Numbered from the stretch's first letter, positions 8,458 through 17,648 are shown. The stretch is 64,000 nt of DNA from a bacterium (GCA_023144005.1 JAGLGN010000023.1:1-64000), one strand, 5' to 3'. Translations and numbers: made by a program. The notes: a model not told the origin generated them from the letters alone.

Positions 8458-9381
8458 ATGATTAGTGTACGAAATGTCACCAAACGCTTCGGCCAATTAA
8501 CGGCGGTGAACAATGTCTCCTTTGAAGTCAAGCAGGGCGAGATAGTCGGCTTTCTGGGACCGAACGGCGCCGGTAAGACGACGACAATGAGGATGATCAC
8601 CGGATATTTTCAACCCGATGCGGGCTCGATCTTTGTTGATGGAATAGATGTAGCGTTAAACCCTCTCAAGTCAAAAGCACTTCTGGGATATCTTCCAGAA
8701 AATTCCCCCATGTACGAGGATATGACGGTTAAGGAATTTCTCAGTTTTATAATGGACATCAGAGAAGTGGAGCAAAGAAAGCAGCGCCTGGATTATGTTA
8801 TCGCCGCTGCCGGATTGGAGTCCGTATTCAATCGATTCATCTGGGAATTGTCCAAGGGCTTTCATCAGAGAGTGGGAATTGCCCAGGCATTGATCTCTGA
8901 TCCCAGATTTCTTGTTCTGGATGAGCCCACGGCGGGACTTGACCCTAATCAGATACTGGAAATCAGGGCCCTTATCAAGGAATTGGGAAAGGAAAAGACA
9001 ATAATCCTTTCAACACATATCCTTCAGGAAGCCGAAGCTCTGGCGGAGAAAATACTTATCATTGACAATTCGAAACTCATCGCTCAGGGCTCAAAGGAGG
9101 AATTGAAAGGGAAGCTTCTCTCCAGTAATTCAACCAAAGCGGTTTTGAGAAAAGACGATAATTTCAGCAAGAAGATCGGTGAAATGAAAGGCGTGAGCGA
9201 AGTAAAGACAAGATCACTGGATGAATATACGGAGTATATGATCTTTTCAAAAGGAGATGTATCTGAAGAAGTGTTCGAACTTGCCGCTAAAACAGGAGCT
9301 GTATTGAAGGAATTGACGGCGGAATCGGTTTCACTCGAGGATATCTTCGTTAAGTTAACCTCCAAAGGAGAGAAGAAATGA
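8458..9381 (+). CDS. ABC transporter ATP-binding protein (GldA-like)
   Basis: ATPase subunit of an ABC-2 type exporter. 307 residues: Walker A GPNGAGKTT (about 35-43), a signature region SKGFHQRVGIAQAL, Walker B FLVLDEPTAGLDP, H-loop STHILQEAEAL, then a C-terminal extension ending SLEDIFVKLT that is usual for the GldA/CcmA family. Strong Shine-Dalgarno and promoter directly upstream. Its stop overlaps the permease ATG (ATGA). The gene order ATPase-permease-GldG-DUF4340 matches the transporter sets related to gliding-motility GldAFG. Gliding itself is not implied; the substrate is unknown. Confidence 0.92.
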   Translation: MISVRNVTKRFGQLTAVNNVSFEVKQGEIVGFLGPNGAGKTTTMRMITGYFQPDAGSIFVDGIDVALNPLKSKALLGYLPENSPMYEDMTVKEFLSFIMDIREVEQRKQRLDYVIAAAGLESVFNRFIWELSKGFHQRVGIAQALISDPRFLVLDEPTAGLDPNQILEIRALIKELGKEKTIILSTHILQEAEALAEKILIIDNSKLIAQGSKEELKGKLLSSNSTKAVLRKDDNFSKKIGEMKGVSEVKTRSLDEYTEYMIFSKGDVSEEVFELAAKTGAVLKELTAESVSLEDIFVKLTSKGEKK

Positions 9382-10091
9382 GCAAAAGATTTTTCTATAT
9401 CCTGAAAAGGGAATTGTCGGGCTATTTTAACTCTACCATCGCTTATATCTATATCACGCTCTTTCTTGTTATGGTCAATTTCTTTTTCTTCAAGGACTTT
9501 TTTATAACAGGAACGCTTTCCATGCGCAATATGTTCGACCTTACACCCTGGATAATGTTTCTCTTTATTCCAACGGTCACCATGCGCCTATGGTCGGAGG
9601 AAAAGAGAAGAGGTACGGATGAGGTGCTTTTTACGCTGCCTGTGACCGAATGGGATATTGTATTGGGAAAGTATCTCGGCGGCCTGACATTTGTTGTGAT
9701 CACCATTCTACTGACCATTAATATACCCATTACCTTGCTTTTCCTGGGAAAAGTGGACCCGGGTCCGATCATTGGCGGTTACGCCGGGTTGGTGTTCATT
9801 GCTTCAGCATTTATCTCGATCGGGTTTTTTGTTTCCACATTTACCTCAAATCAGATAATCGCATATCTGCTTGCCGCTGTCGCGGGATTTCTATTTTTCA
9901 TTATCGGGCATCCTATGCTTACCTCCGGTACGGCTGGTTTTTTCTCGGAAGCAATGTCATACTTGGGTCTGTACGCGCATTTTACTTCCATCGGGAGGGG
10001 TGTGTTCGATCTCAGGGATTTCATCTACTACACAAGCTTTACCGCGGTCTTCCTATTGGGAACTCATTTTGTTGTGAAGAAGAGATATTAG
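9378..10091 (+). CDS. ABC-2 type permease (GldF-like)
   Basis: Membrane subunit of the exporter, 237 residues with six hydrophobic helices. The segment PTVTMRLWSEEKRRGTDEVLFTLPVTEWDIVLGKYLG is characteristic of ABC-2 permeases of the GldF/NosY type. It overlaps the ATPase gene by 4 nt, and the GldG-like gene follows 9 nt downstream, so the subunits are translated together. The substrate cannot be inferred. Confidence 0.9.
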   Translation: MSKRFFYILKRELSGYFNSTIAYIYITLFLVMVNFFFFKDFFITGTLSMRNMFDLTPWIMFLFIPTVTMRLWSEEKRRGTDEVLFTLPVTEWDIVLGKYLGGLTFVVITILLTINIPITLLFLGKVDPGPIIGGYAGLVFIASAFISIGFFVSTFTSNQIIAYLLAAVAGFLFFIIGHPMLTSGTAGFFSEAMSYLGLYAHFTSIGRGVFDLRDFIYYTSFTAVFLLGTHFVVKKRY

Positions 10092-10100
10092 GAGCATATA

Positions 10101-11651
10101 ATGAAAAAAAGAAATCTGATCATTGAGATCCTCCTTGTATTTGTTATCATAGTTCTGATCAATTTGATCGGCGGTAAACTTCTTCTGCGTCTGGACCTGA
10201 CAAGTTCAAAGAGATATACATTGTCCACGGATACGATCGATCTGATCGAACCGTTGGAGGATGATCTCCATATTGAGTTTTATATATCAAAAGACATCCC
10301 TTCATATATCATGAACACAAAGAAGGAAATATTGGGGATGCTGAATGAATATGCCATAGCTTCTAAGGGAAGGATAAAGATCAAAGAGGTCAATCCCGAT
10401 AAGCCGGAAATGGAAAATAAGCTGCTGATGTACGGCATTCAGCCGGTAAATCTGAATATAAGGCAAAAGGATAAATATGAAGTGGCGCGTGTATATATCG
10501 CGATCGCGGCGTTCTATCATGACCGCGTGGAATCCATTCCGGTGGTCCCGGGCATTCATGATCTTGAATACAATCTTACCTCAGTGATACTGAAACTCCT
10601 CACTGAGAAGATACCGATAATCGCTTACCCTGAGAACAATACGGATTATGATATGAGAAAACTTTCCGGGGCGTTATTGGATGATCTTTCCAAGCAATAT
10701 AAGGTTATTCCGGTAGATCTCAACAAAAATGATTGGATAAAGGGTACTGACCTTCTCATTATCCCGGGGTTCCAGCGAAATCTGAATCCGTCAGAATTAT
10801 ACAATATCGATCAATTTGTGATGAACGGGGGAGATATCGCCGCATTTGTGAATGGCGTGAACATACAATACGAAGGCGACAGTGAAATTAACCGCTCCAA
10901 TCTTATTGGTCTGCTGAAGGCGTATTCCATTACGGTCAAACCGACACTCGTCCTTGACATGTCCAATGAGCTTATGCCCTATTCCGATGGCCAGAGGAAT
11001 TTGGTCTCACCGTATCCTCCCTGGATAAAAGTTCTTAACAATTTCATGAACCCTTCTTTTGAATTCATGAAGGAGATCCCTTCTCTGATATTGGCGTGGA
11101 CCTCACCGGTGTCATTTTCCGCCGGTGACGGCGTGAGCTATGATGTCCTTTTAAACAGTTCTCCCAAGGCATGGAAAATAGAGGAGCCATTTATTATTCA
11201 TCCGGCAATGATCAAGCCTCCGATGGAGAATGTCTTTTCGCAGTATATCCTGTCCGGCATCGAGCGTGGAGTATTTAATTCCTATTTTTCTAAATTTGAA
11301 TCCGCCGAAGTTGTCGCCTCCGCTGACTATCTGGCAAAAGCGGTCGAGGAATCAAAGATATGGGTTACCGGAAATGTTCACATGCTTCAAGACGCGTATC
11401 TCCGGCGTTTTCCTAATAATAAGATCTTTCTGCTGAATGTGATGGACCATATTCTCATGGGCGACCGATTGGGAGCTGTGAGGTCCAAGACCGTAACCGA
11501 GGCCTCCATCCGTGAATTAACACAAAGCGGTAAAACTGCCATCAAGATGCTCAATTACCTGATGATGCCTATTCTGGTCATGCTCTTCGGAGTGCTCAGG
11601 TTCTTCAGGCGCAAGAAGATCAGGAAAGCTCTCAGTGAGGAGAAGAAATGA
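10101..11651 (+). CDS. GldG-like ABC transporter auxiliary protein
   Basis: 516 residues. One N-terminal membrane helix (about 7-28), a large periplasmic part, and a C-terminal helix (about 485-503) followed by a basic tail. The opening LDLTSSKRYTLSTDTIDLIEPLEDDLHIEFYISKDIP is the typical start of the GldG / ABC_transp_aux family (DUF7088 region), and the middle resembles the GATase-like fold of this family (DLLIIPGFQRNLNPSEL). It presumably works with the preceding ABC subunits, as in gld-type operons. Stop overlaps the next ATG by 4 nt. Confidence 0.88.
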   Translation: MKKRNLIIEILLVFVIIVLINLIGGKLLLRLDLTSSKRYTLSTDTIDLIEPLEDDLHIEFYISKDIPSYIMNTKKEILGMLNEYAIASKGRIKIKEVNPDKPEMENKLLMYGIQPVNLNIRQKDKYEVARVYIAIAAFYHDRVESIPVVPGIHDLEYNLTSVILKLLTEKIPIIAYPENNTDYDMRKLSGALLDDLSKQYKVIPVDLNKNDWIKGTDLLIIPGFQRNLNPSELYNIDQFVMNGGDIAAFVNGVNIQYEGDSEINRSNLIGLLKAYSITVKPTLVLDMSNELMPYSDGQRNLVSPYPPWIKVLNNFMNPSFEFMKEIPSLILAWTSPVSFSAGDGVSYDVLLNSSPKAWKIEEPFIIHPAMIKPPMENVFSQYILSGIERGVFNSYFSKFESAEVVASADYLAKAVEESKIWVTGNVHMLQDAYLRRFPNNKIFLLNVMDHILMGDRLGAVRSKTVTEASIRELTQSGKTAIKMLNYLMMPILVMLFGVLRFFRRKKIRKALSEEKK

Positions 11652-12604
11652 AAGCCTATAAGCATTATCTGATCATAATCGCCATTCTTGTTTTAGTATA
11701 TTTGCTGCTCTTTATTCCCGATATGGTAAAGTCATCAAAAGGAACGAAGACCATTTTTCCGAAATATGATAAGGACTCGATCGTGTCTATAAATATTTCA
11801 AAGGATAAAATGGAAGGTGTCCGGGTTCAGCTAAAAGAGGGGATCTGGACGGTAATTCAGGGAGACAGAAATATTCCCGCCGATTCCACCCGTGTAGAGA
11901 ATCTTCTTAATGCTATCAGCGAACTCTCTTCCCAGAGAAGTTTTAATGGAGCACCCGAAGAGCTTGAAAAATATAATCTGACTCCAGATAAAGCGATATC
12001 GGTTTCTGCAGATGATGACAAAGGCGTGAACGCGTCCTTTATGGTCGGCAAAAGCGGAAGGGATTTCGTTTCTACATTTTTCAAAATATCAGATGATAAA
12101 AAAGTCCATGTTTCACCGAGGTCATTGATACGATTTGTGGACCCCTCCCCGGACTCCTGGTATGATAAGATCATTTTAAAACTTGATACCGCCGATATAG
12201 TAAAACTCGATCTGCCCAAGGTCAAACTTGTCAGGGGAGAAGATAATATTTGGCAGTATTCCGATACAAATAAGGTCAGGGTGGATGAATCAAAACTCTA
12301 CGCATATCTGAATATCTTCACAAATTTCAGGACGAATGGTTTTGTTCTGGATCAGGATCTCAAAAGCTCAGGTGTAGAACACGGCCAGGCAGTGATCGTA
12401 TTGGAAAAACTGGACGGCTCCATCATAGAGCTGATAAGAGGAAAAGACGCTGAGAAGATATCCTATATGGGCTTGAGGATTGACGGCACATTCACTCCCT
12501 GGGTATATACTTTCGATTCCGCCAGGGTAAAAGGACTTTTGAAGGAACCGCAATACTTTATTCATGAAGAAAAAGACTCCTCGGAGATCAAGATAAATAA
12601 GTAA
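11648..12604 (+). CDS. DUF4340 membrane-anchored protein
   Basis: 318 residues with one N-terminal membrane helix (about 6-25) and an extracytoplasmic beta-rich body. The repeated pattern in which a residue block such as GIWTVIQGDRNIPADSTRVENLLNAI precedes a LEKYNLTPDKAISV segment is typical of DUF4340, which regularly follows GldG-like genes. It is probably the accessory partner of the exporter; no enzymatic motif is seen. It shares one base with the next gene's ATG (TAATG). Confidence 0.85.
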   Translation: MKAYKHYLIIIAILVLVYLLLFIPDMVKSSKGTKTIFPKYDKDSIVSINISKDKMEGVRVQLKEGIWTVIQGDRNIPADSTRVENLLNAISELSSQRSFNGAPEELEKYNLTPDKAISVSADDDKGVNASFMVGKSGRDFVSTFFKISDDKKVHVSPRSLIRFVDPSPDSWYDKIILKLDTADIVKLDLPKVKLVRGEDNIWQYSDTNKVRVDESKLYAYLNIFTNFRTNGFVLDQDLKSSGVEHGQAVIVLEKLDGSIIELIRGKDAEKISYMGLRIDGTFTPWVYTFDSARVKGLLKEPQYFIHEEKDSSEIKINK

Positions 12605-13287
12605 TGAGGGGATTTATTCCGGCTGCCGGACTTGGCAAAAGACTTCTTCCGCTCACCAAAGATATTCCCAAACCTCTGGTCAAAGTAGGGGCTCATCCGG
12701 TGATATCTCTGGTATATAAAAAACTCATTTCCGCCGGAGTCAGATCCGTTGGCATTAATTTTTCACATCTTGCTCTGAAGGGCATAGATTTCGCCCGCAG
12801 GGAATTGCCGCCTTTGCTTCACATCTACAGGGAATCTACGCCCATAGGCGCATTCGGCGGTGTAAATAATTTCATCAAGAACATTTCTCCTGAATCGCTT
12901 TTGGTGCACAATGGAGACATTTTCTTTGATGGAGAGATCAGCGGTATTATCGGAAAGAGCGATATCACGCTGGTCGCCGTAAATAATGGCAGAAGTGACA
13001 TGATATTGGGCGACTCGGGGGAACTCCTTGAGATCGGTTCCGCCGAAAGCGGCGAAACCGGTTTGGGGTATGCGGGGATCGTGTACTTCAGTTCCGAGGC
13101 GGTTAATTGGTTAAGGGGGCTATATGCCGCCAATACCTATGTTTCTTTCATTGAAGACATAGTGCTTCCAGCCAAAAAACATGGATTTAGAGTGACCGGT
13201 GAGGTTATACCCGGCTTCTGGTCTGATATCGGCACTCATGAAGAGTTGAAAAAAGTACAGAAATATCTATTAAATATTGACAATTGA
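12604..13287 (+). CDS. sugar-1-phosphate nucleotidyltransferase (MurU/mannose-1-P type)
   Basis: 227 residues, a single nucleotidyltransferase domain without the left-handed helix tail. The nucleotide-binding motif is AAGLGKRLLPLTKDIPKP (about 7-24), the metal-binding region is LVHNGDIFFD (about 99-108), and the end has GFWSDIGTHEELKK. Length and motifs resemble MurNAc-1-phosphate uridylyltransferase (MurU) and short mannose-1-phosphate guanylyltransferases; which sugar is used cannot be told. It closes the ABC operon. Its final codons contain the -35 box of the tRNA promoter. Confidence 0.8.
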   Translation: MRGFIPAAGLGKRLLPLTKDIPKPLVKVGAHPVISLVYKKLISAGVRSVGINFSHLALKGIDFARRELPPLLHIYRESTPIGAFGGVNNFIKNISPESLLVHNGDIFFDGEISGIIGKSDITLVAVNNGRSDMILGDSGELLEIGSAESGETGLGYAGIVYFSSEAVNWLRGLYAANTYVSFIEDIVLPAKKHGFRVTGEVIPGFWSDIGTHEELKKVQKYLLNIDN

Positions 13288-13304
13288 GATATATTTGATA
13301 TAAT
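13277..13304 (+). promoter_or_regulatory. promoter of tRNA-Lys / tRNA-Glu / small ORF / tRNA-Ala unit
   Basis: TTGACA (13277-13282), 16-nt spacer, TATAAT (13299-13304). The -35 box lies inside the 3' end of the nucleotidyltransferase gene, 12 bases before tRNA-Lys starts. Confidence 0.8.
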
Positions 13305-13315
13305 ATTTTTTCTTT

Positions 13316-13388
13316 GGGCCGCTAGCTCAGTTGGTAGAGCAACGCCCTTTTAAGGCGTGGGTCGAAGGTTCGAATCCTTCGCGGCTCA
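13316..13388 (+). tRNA. tRNA-Lys (anticodon TTT)
   Basis: Full cloverleaf: acceptor GGGCCGC/GCGGCTC (one G-U), D-stem GCTC/GAGC, anticodon stem ACGCC/GGCGT with loop CTTTTAA, T-arm GAAGG-TTCGAAT-CCTTC. No encoded CCA. Confidence 0.97.
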
Positions 13389-13401
13389 CTTTTTTGAATG
13401 C

Positions 13402-13473
13402 GTCCCCATCGTCTAGGGGTTAGGACACCGCCCTTTCACGGCGGCGGCAGGGGTTCAAATCCCCTTGGGGACG
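13402..13473 (+). tRNA. tRNA-Glu (anticodon TTC)
   Basis: Acceptor GTCCCCA/TGGGGAC, anticodon stem CCGCC/GGCGG with loop CTTTCAC, T-arm AGGGG-TTCAAAT-CCCCT. It follows tRNA-Lys by 13 bases; CCA is not encoded. Confidence 0.97.
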
Positions 13474-13490
13474 CTTTACTTAGGGAGAAT

Positions 13491-13727
13491 ATGAAAAGGG
13501 AAAATTACGACACAATTTTTGAAGATGTTCTGGCTGCTACTCTCAAGATGATGTATATGATGAGAGAGGATAAGAAATTCAACATTAATACCCCCTCAAA
13601 GAATTACTACAGTTCTGTTATGGAAGAACTTGATAAAAAGGGTTCTGTAGAAGCTCCCGTAAAGGACGACATCAACAGGCTGTACGAAGAGATCGAAACA
13701 GCCGAGAAAAAAGAAGAAGAACTTTAA
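13491..13727 (+). CDS. small charged protein between two tRNA genes
   Basis: 78 residues, beginning MKRENYDTIFEDVLAATLK and ending in a strongly acidic/basic helix (EEIETAEKKEEEL). No recognised domain and no membrane segment. The ATG at 13491 has AGGGAGA 4 nt upstream; an apparent longer frame upstream only reads through tRNA-Glu. It starts 17 nt after tRNA-Glu, and one base separates its stop from tRNA-Ala, so it must be part of the tRNA transcript. Function unknown. Confidence 0.7.
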   Translation: MKRENYDTIFEDVLAATLKMMYMMREDKKFNINTPSKNYYSSVMEELDKKGSVEAPVKDDINRLYEEIETAEKKEEEL

Positions 13728-13728
13728 T

Positions 13729-13801
13729 GGGGAATTAGCTCAGCTGGGAGAGCGCGACGCTGGCAGCGTTGAGGTCAGGGGTTCAAATCCCCTATTCTCC
13801 A
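13729..13801 (+). tRNA. tRNA-Ala (anticodon GGC)
   Basis: Acceptor GGGGAAT/ATTCTCC, D-stem GCTC/GAGC, anticodon stem CGACG/CGTTG with loop CTGGCAG, T-arm AGGGG-TTCAAAT-CCCCT. No encoded CCA. Confidence 0.97.
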
Positions 13802-14338
13802 TTTTCTTTTCAAACCGTGAACAATCACACTTAACAGTGCTCTGATTTATAGATAGAGGCATAGAAGATTGTTCAAATGTCCAAAAGTTCAAGGTTACAC
13901 GTTGAGAAAATAGGGAAGATATAGGATATGTCCTAGCTTCCGGGTGTTCCACTGGATCCACTGCGAAGCGTGTCCATTGTCAATTTCTCTTATTACCATC
14001 TGCACTAGCCTCTAACCTCCAACCTCTGCTCTAATTGTTCACCATTCATTTCTCTATAAGCCCCACACGTCTTTGAACCTTATTCCCTTTTTCTCTCCTA
14101 ATTCTTCATTATTCATTTCCCAATTATTCATTGTATTCTGTCATCCCTTCGATTCACTCAGGGCAGGCTCTGAGCTTTTCGGCGAAGGATCCATCCCTCA
14201 CCACTTTTCAACTTGTCTTACGATCTCCTCTCCACCTACGACCCTATCATCTTATCACCATTTCCTCACTTTACACTTCAGACTTCACACTTCACACTTT
14301 CTTTTGAGCATCATTAAATGATGTGAGAAAAGTAAATA
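13802..14338. repeat. intergenic mosaic of iterated short words
   Basis: No gene. The stretch is built of iterated phrases that recur elsewhere in the window: TTCCACTGGATCCACTGCG (13938), CTCTAACCTCCAACCTCT (14010), TTCACCATTCATTTCTC (14038), CTTCAGACTTCACACTTC (14275), and a hairpin CATCAT-TAA-ATGATG (14309-14323) followed by GTGAGAAAAGTA, shared with 8287-8312. Several words show 7-nt periodicity, like the STRR repeats known from cyanobacteria. Confidence 0.75.
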
Positions 14339-15481
14339 CTAAAAGATTACTTTGTTCCGCTCGTATTTTTCATTCAATTTATCAACAGCATCGTAGAGTT
14401 TCATGAGCTTTTCCTTTTCTTTATGATCCCAGAGATCAAATTGAATTCCTTCGCTACCCTCAATGATATTGGATAAGGTTATACCCAACAATCTGAACTT
14501 CCCTAAATAATCTGAGTATTTGCCGAAGATCTCGATTGCTGCCCTGTGAATGGTATTCGTGAAATTAGTGTACTCATTCAATGTGTGCGCCGTGGTGAAA
14601 GTGGAAAAATCGGAATAACGGACCTTTAAGGTGACGGTCTTGCCGAAAAGATTTTTCTTTCTGGCGCGCCTTCCAACTTCCGTGGCGAGCGTTCTTAACT
14701 CCCTGACGGCAAGATCGTAGGGAAGGTCTTTTATGAATGTCCGGGAATTTCCTATGGACCTTGGTATGGGATTCTCTATGAATGAGATGGAGTCGGAGTA
14801 TTCTCCCGCTGCTATGCTGTAGAGCCAAAGACCCGCTTTACCAAATATCTGCTCTAAAAAATCCTTCTCGTAAAGCAATACCTGTCCCACGGTGTAAACG
14901 CCTAATTTTTTCAGTTTTGCTGTCATCTTCGGTCCAACGCCATTCAGGTTCTTGACCTCCAGTGTGCGGAGAAATTCTTCCTCACTGCCCTTTGTCACGA
15001 CATACAGTCCATCGGGCTTAGCTAACTTGGAGCCGCATTTCGCGATATAACGGGATGAACCTATCCCAATGCTTACGGGTATGCCTAATTCCTTTTGTGT
15101 GCGCTCCCGTATCAATACGGCTATCTTATGGGCATTCCCCCAGAGCATCTGTACGCGGGAAACATCCAGATACGCTTCGTCTATGGAAACCACTTGTATA
15201 TCGGGAGTGAAATCTTTCAATATGGAAAAGAATCGTTTGGAGTATTCCGAGTATCTTCCAAATACCGGCTTGACCAGTATGAGTTCTGGACAAAGGGATA
15301 ATGCCTTTGCCGTCGGCATTCCGGAATGTATCCCCAATTTCCGCGCCTCATAGGACCCGCTGGCTATAACGCCTCTACCGGATGCGCTGCCGCCGACGGC
15401 GACGGGCTTGCCTCTCAATGACGGGTCTTCCACCCTTTCGACGCTCACAAAGAAGGAATCAAGATCACAATGCAATATCAT
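14339..15481 (-). CDS. dinB: DNA polymerase IV (Y family)
   Basis: Error-prone translesion polymerase. 380 residues. Catalytic motifs: MILHCDLDSFFVSVE at the N-terminus and SIDEAYLDV (about 99-107), with the acidic residues in place. RGVIASGSYEARKLGIHSGMP follows the family exactly. A HhH segment (LNGVGPKMTAKLKKLGVYTVGQ) and the little-finger domain complete a full-length protein. The ATG at 15481 lies only 8 nt from a good TATAAT, so the message should be leaderless. No LexA-like palindrome was noticed near the promoter. Confidence 0.95.
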   Translation of the reverse strand: MILHCDLDSFFVSVERVEDPSLRGKPVAVGGSASGRGVIASGSYEARKLGIHSGMPTAKALSLCPELILVKPVFGRYSEYSKRFFSILKDFTPDIQVVSIDEAYLDVSRVQMLWGNAHKIAVLIRERTQKELGIPVSIGIGSSRYIAKCGSKLAKPDGLYVVTKGSEEEFLRTLEVKNLNGVGPKMTAKLKKLGVYTVGQVLLYEKDFLEQIFGKAGLWLYSIAAGEYSDSISFIENPIPRSIGNSRTFIKDLPYDLAVRELRTLATEVGRRARKKNLFGKTVTLKVRYSDFSTFTTAHTLNEYTNFTNTIHRAAIEIFGKYSDYLGKFRLLGITLSNIIEGSEGIQFDLWDHKEKEKLMKLYDAVDKLNEKYERNKVIF

Positions 15482-15489
15482 ATTATCTT

Positions 15490-15518
15490 ATTATACTAAA
15501 AATTATTTTAGTAGTCAA
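15490..15518 (-). promoter_or_regulatory. promoter of dinB
   Basis: Minus strand TTGACT (15518-15513), 17-nt spacer, TATAAT (15495-15490); the ATG begins 8 nt after the -10 box, so transcription and translation should start at nearly the same base. Confidence 0.75.
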
Positions 15519-15566
15519 GGTGCTCTGCGGAGCAAAGCCTCTAACCTCCAGCCTCTATTCCCCTAT

Positions 15567-15612
15567 TCGTACTATATTTTTGGCTTCTCGCTTCGCTTAT
15601 GGTATAACTTCA
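15567..15612 (+). promoter_or_regulatory. promoter-bearing repeat, copy 1
   Basis: TTGGCT (15580-15585), 17-nt spacer, TATAAC (15603-15608), in a block conserved with 18016-18060, 22176-22250 and 23096-23166. It lies 19 nt upstream of the TTG start of the next gene. Confidence 0.8.
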
Positions 15613-15626
15613 CATACGGAGGGAAA

Positions 15627-16331
15627 TTGGAGAAAGTAAAAGTTAAAGGTCGGGAATTATTACTAAGAAATGCAATGATATGGCTGCTTGGAATATCATT
15701 TGCCTTTATTGAAGCAGCGGTTGTTATTTATATACGATTTAACATTCATCCAAAGGGGTTTTCTTTTCCCTTGGATACCTTTCTGCCATATTCTCTTTTT
15801 CGTGTTGAGTATTGTAGAGAAATCGCCACGATGCTGCTTCTTTTTTCTATTTCATATCTGATAGCAAAAACAAAAAAGCAGTGGTTTTCATATTTCTTTA
15901 TCCTATTTGGTATATGGGACATTTTTTATTATGTTTTCCTGAAGATATTTTTGAATTGGCCTGAAACTTTGGGAACCTGGGACCTGCTATTTCTGATTCC
16001 GGTCAATTGGATAGGGCCTGTATGGGCACCCATTTTAGTCAGCATGATCTTTATCTCGCTGGGATATCTCTTGATCAAACTTCCTAATAAGTTAAATCTG
16101 AAATTCTTCATAGCATTTTTTGTCGGCTGCCTTTTCATCTATATCTCTTTTACATTGGATTTTACAAAGTATTTAATCCAGAACAGGTTTTTTGAAAATT
16201 CCACTTTCACTTATGCACTAGAACTTTCAGCGAATTATGTTCCTGCGAAATTTCCAATTGTTTACTTCTTGATCGGAATTGTTTGTCTTATGGTCGCTCC
16301 GGTATTTACATTTAAAAAGAAATTGGGATAG
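15627..16331 (+). CDS. polytopic membrane protein, unknown function
   Basis: 234 residues with six or seven hydrophobic segments and short loops; a basic N-terminus (KVKVKGRELLLR). I do not recognise a family. The TTG at 15627 is chosen because GGAGGG lies 5 nt upstream and the promoter repeat ends 19 nt upstream; the open frame continues upstream to 15408 but that part lies across dinB and the promoter. Single-gene unit, convergent with the HD-GYP gene. Confidence 0.75.
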   Translation: MEKVKVKGRELLLRNAMIWLLGISFAFIEAAVVIYIRFNIHPKGFSFPLDTFLPYSLFRVEYCREIATMLLLFSISYLIAKTKKQWFSYFFILFGIWDIFYYVFLKIFLNWPETLGTWDLLFLIPVNWIGPVWAPILVSMIFISLGYLLIKLPNKLNLKFFIAFFVGCLFIYISFTLDFTKYLIQNRFFENSTFTYALELSANYVPAKFPIVYFLIGIVCLMVAPVFTFKKKLG

Positions 16332-16357
16332 GCCGGATTAAATACCCACTCACCTAT

Positions 16358-17641
16358 TTATGATTTTTGAATTTGCTCGATCTCTTCATCAGAAAGATCG
16401 GTCATAAAGCGGCATAATTCGGAATCGAATTGAGTGCCCGCGTACTTTTTCAATTCCTTTTTGGCATCAGCTATGGATTTGGGCTCTTTATAAGTCCTGA
16501 AGTTTATCATTACATCGAATGCGTCAATTACCGCCAGTATTCTCGCGTAATACGGGATCTCTTCACCTTTTAAACCTTCCGGATATCCCGCTCCGTCCCA
16601 TCTTTCATGATGGTATTTTATCGCACTGATAACATTTTTATAATCGCTGAACGGCTTCATTATCTCAGCGCCTTTAGCGGCGTGTACTTTTACTTCTTCA
16701 TATTCCTCATTTGTTAATTTCCCAGGTTTGTTCAGAAGTTCGTCAGAAATGGAGATCTTGCCTATGTCGTGGAGGGCGGCGGCAAGCTCTATTTCCCGCA
16801 GCTCCGCATTATTTAATTTCAGCTTTTCTCCGATCACTTGCGAGTATAATACTAATCGTCCGCAATGGCCGGCGGTGCATTTATCCCTGTCTTCAATAAG
16901 ATTGGAAAAGGTTACGATCAGATCTTTGTAGAATGTTTCGATCTTGGCGTTCAATGTTGAATTTTCTATTATCGACCCGATCTGATGCGAAACGAATTCA
17001 AGGATCACTATTTCATTCTCGGTCATAAAATATTTATTATGCGGCTGGACCGCCACGGTTATAACCCCGTATGTCTTTGTCTTTCCGTAAACAGGCGCGA
17101 CCGCGTATTGAGTGGAATACACTCTCTGCTCATCCTTCATTCTGACATTGAATTTCTTTTCCTTAAAGCGGTCTGTTATGAAGAACGATTTTCGTTCCGA
17201 AAAGCAACGCGCGACATGATTTCTCATTTTTTCGCCTTCGGTCTCAGAGGGATGGATATGAAGGCTCTCCGTATAACTTACTGGAAGTCCCAGCGACCGT
17301 ACACATTCTATCTTTTCAGTTTGATCATCATAAAGCATAAGCCCAGCGCGATCGTATCCGAATACCGATCTCAGCCCTTTTATTATCTTGTCAAATAACT
17401 TATCTTCATTGCGCTCATTGATCAATTCTCCCAATAGATTGAGGAATTTCTCAGCGGTTTCCTGCTCAAGAATAACAGGGATCTTTTTATTTTCCGATTT
17501 ATAATTATCAAGGAGCTGCTCCAACTTTTCATTCTTCTGCTCAGCGTAATATAATCTGTCCAGCAGATATTGAAATGCTTCGGGATATTTGGCTGCTTCT
17601 TTTTTGGTTTTCTCAAGCCATTGCAAGTTGTTCTTGTCCAT
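16358..17641 (-). CDS. GAF / HD-GYP phosphodiesterase
   Basis: Probable c-di-GMP phosphodiesterase or related signalling protein, cytoplasmic, about 427 residues. A coiled-coil start (about 1-60), a GAF sensor domain (about 70-230), then an HD-GYP domain with the HD of ALHDIGKISISDELLNK and the diagnostic HHERWDGAGYPEGLKGEEIP ... ARILAVIDAFDVM. Metal ligands and the GYP motif are intact. ATG at 17641 is preferred over the in-frame TTG at 17662, because the latter lies within the promoter. A PilZ protein at 60.2 kb would be a fitting effector of the same messenger. Confidence 0.92.
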   Translation of the reverse strand: MDKNNLQWLEKTKKEAAKYPEAFQYLLDRLYYAEQKNEKLEQLLDNYKSENKKIPVILEQETAEKFLNLLGELINERNEDKLFDKIIKGLRSVFGYDRAGLMLYDDQTEKIECVRSLGLPVSYTESLHIHPSETEGEKMRNHVARCFSERKSFFITDRFKEKKFNVRMKDEQRVYSTQYAVAPVYGKTKTYGVITVAVQPHNKYFMTENEIVILEFVSHQIGSIIENSTLNAKIETFYKDLIVTFSNLIEDRDKCTAGHCGRLVLYSQVIGEKLKLNNAELREIELAAALHDIGKISISDELLNKPGKLTNEEYEEVKVHAAKGAEIMKPFSDYKNVISAIKYHHERWDGAGYPEGLKGEEIPYYARILAVIDAFDVMINFRTYKEPKSIADAKKELKKYAGTQFDSELCRFMTDLSDEEIEQIQKS

Positions 17642-17648
17642 GACTCTG

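Noticed and set aside
13398-13490. Upstream extension of the small ORF
   Set aside because: It only translates tRNA-Glu.
13802-14338. CRISPR array
   Set aside because: Repeats are degenerate tandem words without uniform unit length or unique spacers.
15408-15626. N-terminal extension of the membrane protein at 15627
   Set aside because: It crosses dinB coding sequence, two promoters and repeat words; TTG at 15627 with GGAGGG is better.
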